The translations under genes and the position numbers were made by a program. This document shows, piece after piece, positions 62,084-64,000 of a DNA stretch of 64,000 bases; positions within the stretch are counted from its first letter, which is position 1, and every line of letters begins with the position of its first letter. The stretch is from Fibrobacterota bacterium (GTDB taxonomy: Bacteria > Fibrobacterota > Chitinivibrionia > Chitinivibrionales > Chitinispirillaceae), in contig JAEWVR010000031.1 in assembly GCA_023459055.1 (NCBI GenBank), forward strand, positions 62,001-126,000, written 5' to 3'. The notes beneath the pieces were generated by a model. The model had not been told where the DNA came from. It searched no databases and worked only from the letters and a program-made list of their open reading frames with translations.

Positions 62084-63892
62084 ATGATCTGTTTTTCACA
62101 GTTACACCATTTATCATTGCAACAATTACTTGATGAACTTTGGAAATCGGATATGGTTTTTTATGAGCTTCTAAAAGAATCTACCGACATCACTGCAACT
62201 CGTAAAAAAATTTTTATGCACATTGAAAAATTCGAGTATAAATACTTTGATACGTTATCAGATGAATTTGCAGCCACAGCTCATATTATTGATCGTGATT
62301 GTGCGAAAGATTGTATGCGTGTACTTAAGGATATATTCCGGGCAGAAAATGAGAGGATCACTAAGTGCAGTGCGCTTGAAATTTTAATTGAAAGTGCACA
62401 GGAAAATAAGGAGATTATTGCTAAAACAAGTAAAGGATTTTATTGCGAGTTTATTTATCTTCTTCAGGGAATGAATCTTTCGACAAACAGATATATGTTT
62501 AACCAGACTTCTGATAAAATTTCAGCATCTACGAATCGATTTGATCGTCTTGACAGTTATGCTCAACTTTTAGATGATGCATTCCTGAAGTTTAAAAAAG
62601 GGACCGATCCGGATATTATTGAAAATAATTGTGAAGTAAAAAAGGCAATTCTTAAGACTCTTAACGCAACAGAGCAGATGTGGAATGATTACCGCTGGCA
62701 GATACGTAATATTATTATAGATAGAACCACTGTTGAGCAGTTGGTTACATTGGAACAGGATGAAATTGAAGGATTTGATGCCGCTAAGGAATATGGCATA
62801 CCTGTACAGATCACTCCTTATTACCTTACACTGTTTAACAAATCAGGCAGAACAAAACACGATCAGACAATCAGGGCTCAGGTTATTCCATCAAAGAACT
62901 ACTGTGATCAGCTTCATATGTCCCGCCAAAAAGGTGAAAGTAATGATTATATGGATGAACAGAATTGCAGTCCTGTTAACGGAGTTACCAGACGATATTC
63001 TAAAGTTGTAATACTAAAACCATTTGATTCCTGTCCGCAACTGTGTGTATATTGCCAAAGAAACTGGGAAATAACCGGGATTAATGATGCTGTCATTTCA
63101 AAGAGTAAGATAAGCGATGCGATTGCATGGATAGCTGAAAACAAACAAATAAATGAGGTGATACTTACCGGTGGCGACCCACTAACGCTGGATGACAACT
63201 TATTAGAATGGATCATCTCCTCATTAGCTACTATTACTCATATCGAGCGGATTCGTATTGGTACCCGCACGTTAGTTACACTTCCCTGCAGATTTACCAA
63301 AGAACTCGTTTCGATTTTTGAAAAATATCACCATTGGGGAACCAGGGAGATCGCGTTAATGACTCATTGCGAACATCCCTTTGAAATAACACCGGATGTT
63401 CTAAGTGCGGTTCAACGACTTAAGCGGGCTGGAATAAATATTTATAATCAACAGGTTTTCACCTATTTTAACAGCCGTCGTTTTGAAACAGCATTTCTCA
63501 GGAAAACATGTAAAATTAGCGGTCTCGATCCTTACTACTCGTTTAATACCAAAGGTAAAGAAGAAACTATCGATTTCCGTGTACCGATGGCCCGAATTCA
63601 ACAGGAACGAAAAGAAGAGGCGCGTCTTCTTCCTGGCCTGGTGAGAACCGATGAACCTGTATTCAATGTTCCCCGCTTAGGAAAATCTCATCTGCGTGCA
63701 TGGCAGGATCATGAGCCTATCATGATAAAACCGGATGGTTCACGTATATACAGGTTCTTTCCCTGGGAGTCCCGCCATTCCCTTGTAGATACCTATCTTT
63801 ATACTGACATTCCAATTTATGATTACCTTCTTCGGTTGTACAATGATGGCGAAAATCCTTCCGATTACGAATCGATCTGGTATTACTTCTAA
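62084..63892 (+). CDS. KamA-family radical SAM enzyme (lysine 2,3-aminomutase-like), long N-terminal extension
   Basis: The 602-residue protein has the SAM cluster motif C317-P-Q-L-C321-V-Y-C324, followed by QRNWEI and later LTGGDPLTLDD and IRIGTRTLVTLPCR, the lysine-2,3-aminomutase pattern. Classical KamA is ~416 residues with the motif near 125, so about 190 extra residues precede it. The PLP-lysine motif PGGGGK of KamA is not visible; in its place is NVPRLGKSHLRAW, whose Lys could serve. KamA enzymes move the alpha-amino group of lysine to the beta-carbon, or modify other amino acids. ATG with AAGGAG upstream. Its substrate is open. Confidence 0.82.
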   Translation: MICFSQLHHLSLQQLLDELWKSDMVFYELLKESTDITATRKKIFMHIEKFEYKYFDTLSDEFAATAHIIDRDCAKDCMRVLKDIFRAENERITKCSALEILIESAQENKEIIAKTSKGFYCEFIYLLQGMNLSTNRYMFNQTSDKISASTNRFDRLDSYAQLLDDAFLKFKKGTDPDIIENNCEVKKAILKTLNATEQMWNDYRWQIRNIIIDRTTVEQLVTLEQDEIEGFDAAKEYGIPVQITPYYLTLFNKSGRTKHDQTIRAQVIPSKNYCDQLHMSRQKGESNDYMDEQNCSPVNGVTRRYSKVVILKPFDSCPQLCVYCQRNWEITGINDAVISKSKISDAIAWIAENKQINEVILTGGDPLTLDDNLLEWIISSLATITHIERIRIGTRTLVTLPCRFTKELVSIFEKYHHWGTREIALMTHCEHPFEITPDVLSAVQRLKRAGINIYNQQVFTYFNSRRFETAFLRKTCKISGLDPYYSFNTKGKEETIDFRVPMARIQQERKEEARLLPGLVRTDEPVFNVPRLGKSHLRAWQDHEPIMIKPDGSRIYRFFPWESRHSLVDTYLYTDIPIYDYLLRLYNDGENPSDYESIWYYF

Positions 63893-64000
63893 GTTTAAGT
63901 ACAATTCTTTGAACCAGCATGAAATAAATGGTGGTTAAAAGAATTTACCGAATTTTGACACAGCATCATTAATCTAAAAACAATCATTATTTATAATGAC

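Overview
The window looks like chromosomal DNA of an AT-rich, flagellated, Gram-negative anaerobe from the FCB group, most likely Fibrobacterota (Chitinivibrionia-like). The main clues are a fibro-slime domain protein (4179-7817), secreted proteins with FlgD-like or T9SS-like C-terminal domains, lipoproteins of the CGDNSTGP type, a fliS/fliT flagellar remnant at the left edge, and many Fe-S and radical SAM enzymes with no obvious aerobic enzymes. The phylum call is inference; no rRNA or other marker is present.

Layout. 0-9.5 kb: end of a flagellar operon (fliS, fliT-like), hisS, an HD phosphohydrolase, a TPR-metallopeptidase, the fibro-slime protein and an AmrS-type radical SAM enzyme. 9.6-17.9 kb: a 2267-residue secreted multidomain protein, a PHP phosphoesterase and a truncated nitrilase. 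18.1-22.6 kb: an isoprenoid-type cluster of two tandem UbiA prenyltransferases, a TPR protein, a small 2[4Fe-4S] ferredoxin and a geranylgeranyl-reductase-like flavoprotein. 22.5-28 kb: a hybrid histidine kinase and a soluble receptor joining a LacI-type sugar-binding domain to a chemotaxis signalling domain.

28.4-50.2 kb: a long run of minus-strand genes. It holds a creatininase-family hydrolase, an Ere-like lipoprotein, a two-gene ABC exporter and a GT4 glycosyltransferase. Then comes a redox cluster: NuoG/GltD-like flavoprotein, NuoE-NuoF fusion, NapH-like membrane ferredoxin, NapG-like Tat ferredoxin, an NHL propeller and four PQQ-like beta-propeller proteins that share an FRG-type N-terminal motif. 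I read it as an electron-transfer chain linking a cytoplasmic NAD(P)H module through the membrane to periplasmic propellers; it has no catalytic terminal enzyme in the window.

This same stretch is colonised by a ~100-bp palindromic element (arms CGCCCCCTAAATCCCC...). I count nine near-complete copies or large parts and two half copies between 29.3 and 54.8 kb. Several copies lie inside genes: the NuoG-like protein carries at least two of them in frame, one inside the loop of its [2Fe-2S] site, and three other genes take their C-terminal residues and stop codon from a copy. Other palindromes accompany it: a GACAGGTCGYGACCTGTC family with three copies in one gene, a CCCCCTCTCC hairpin and a 118-bp palindrome at 50.4 kb. 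The two half copies (51.33 and 54.74 kb) bracket a toxin/immunity-like gene pair, as if that cassette had been inserted into one element.

54.8-60.4 kb: a tightly packed terpenoid-type operon with a radical SAM enzyme, a DUF116-polyprenyl diphosphate synthase fusion, an alpha-toroid protein and a class II terpene cyclase with a DADDT motif. The window ends with a lipoprotein, a small membrane protein and a long KamA-family radical SAM enzyme.
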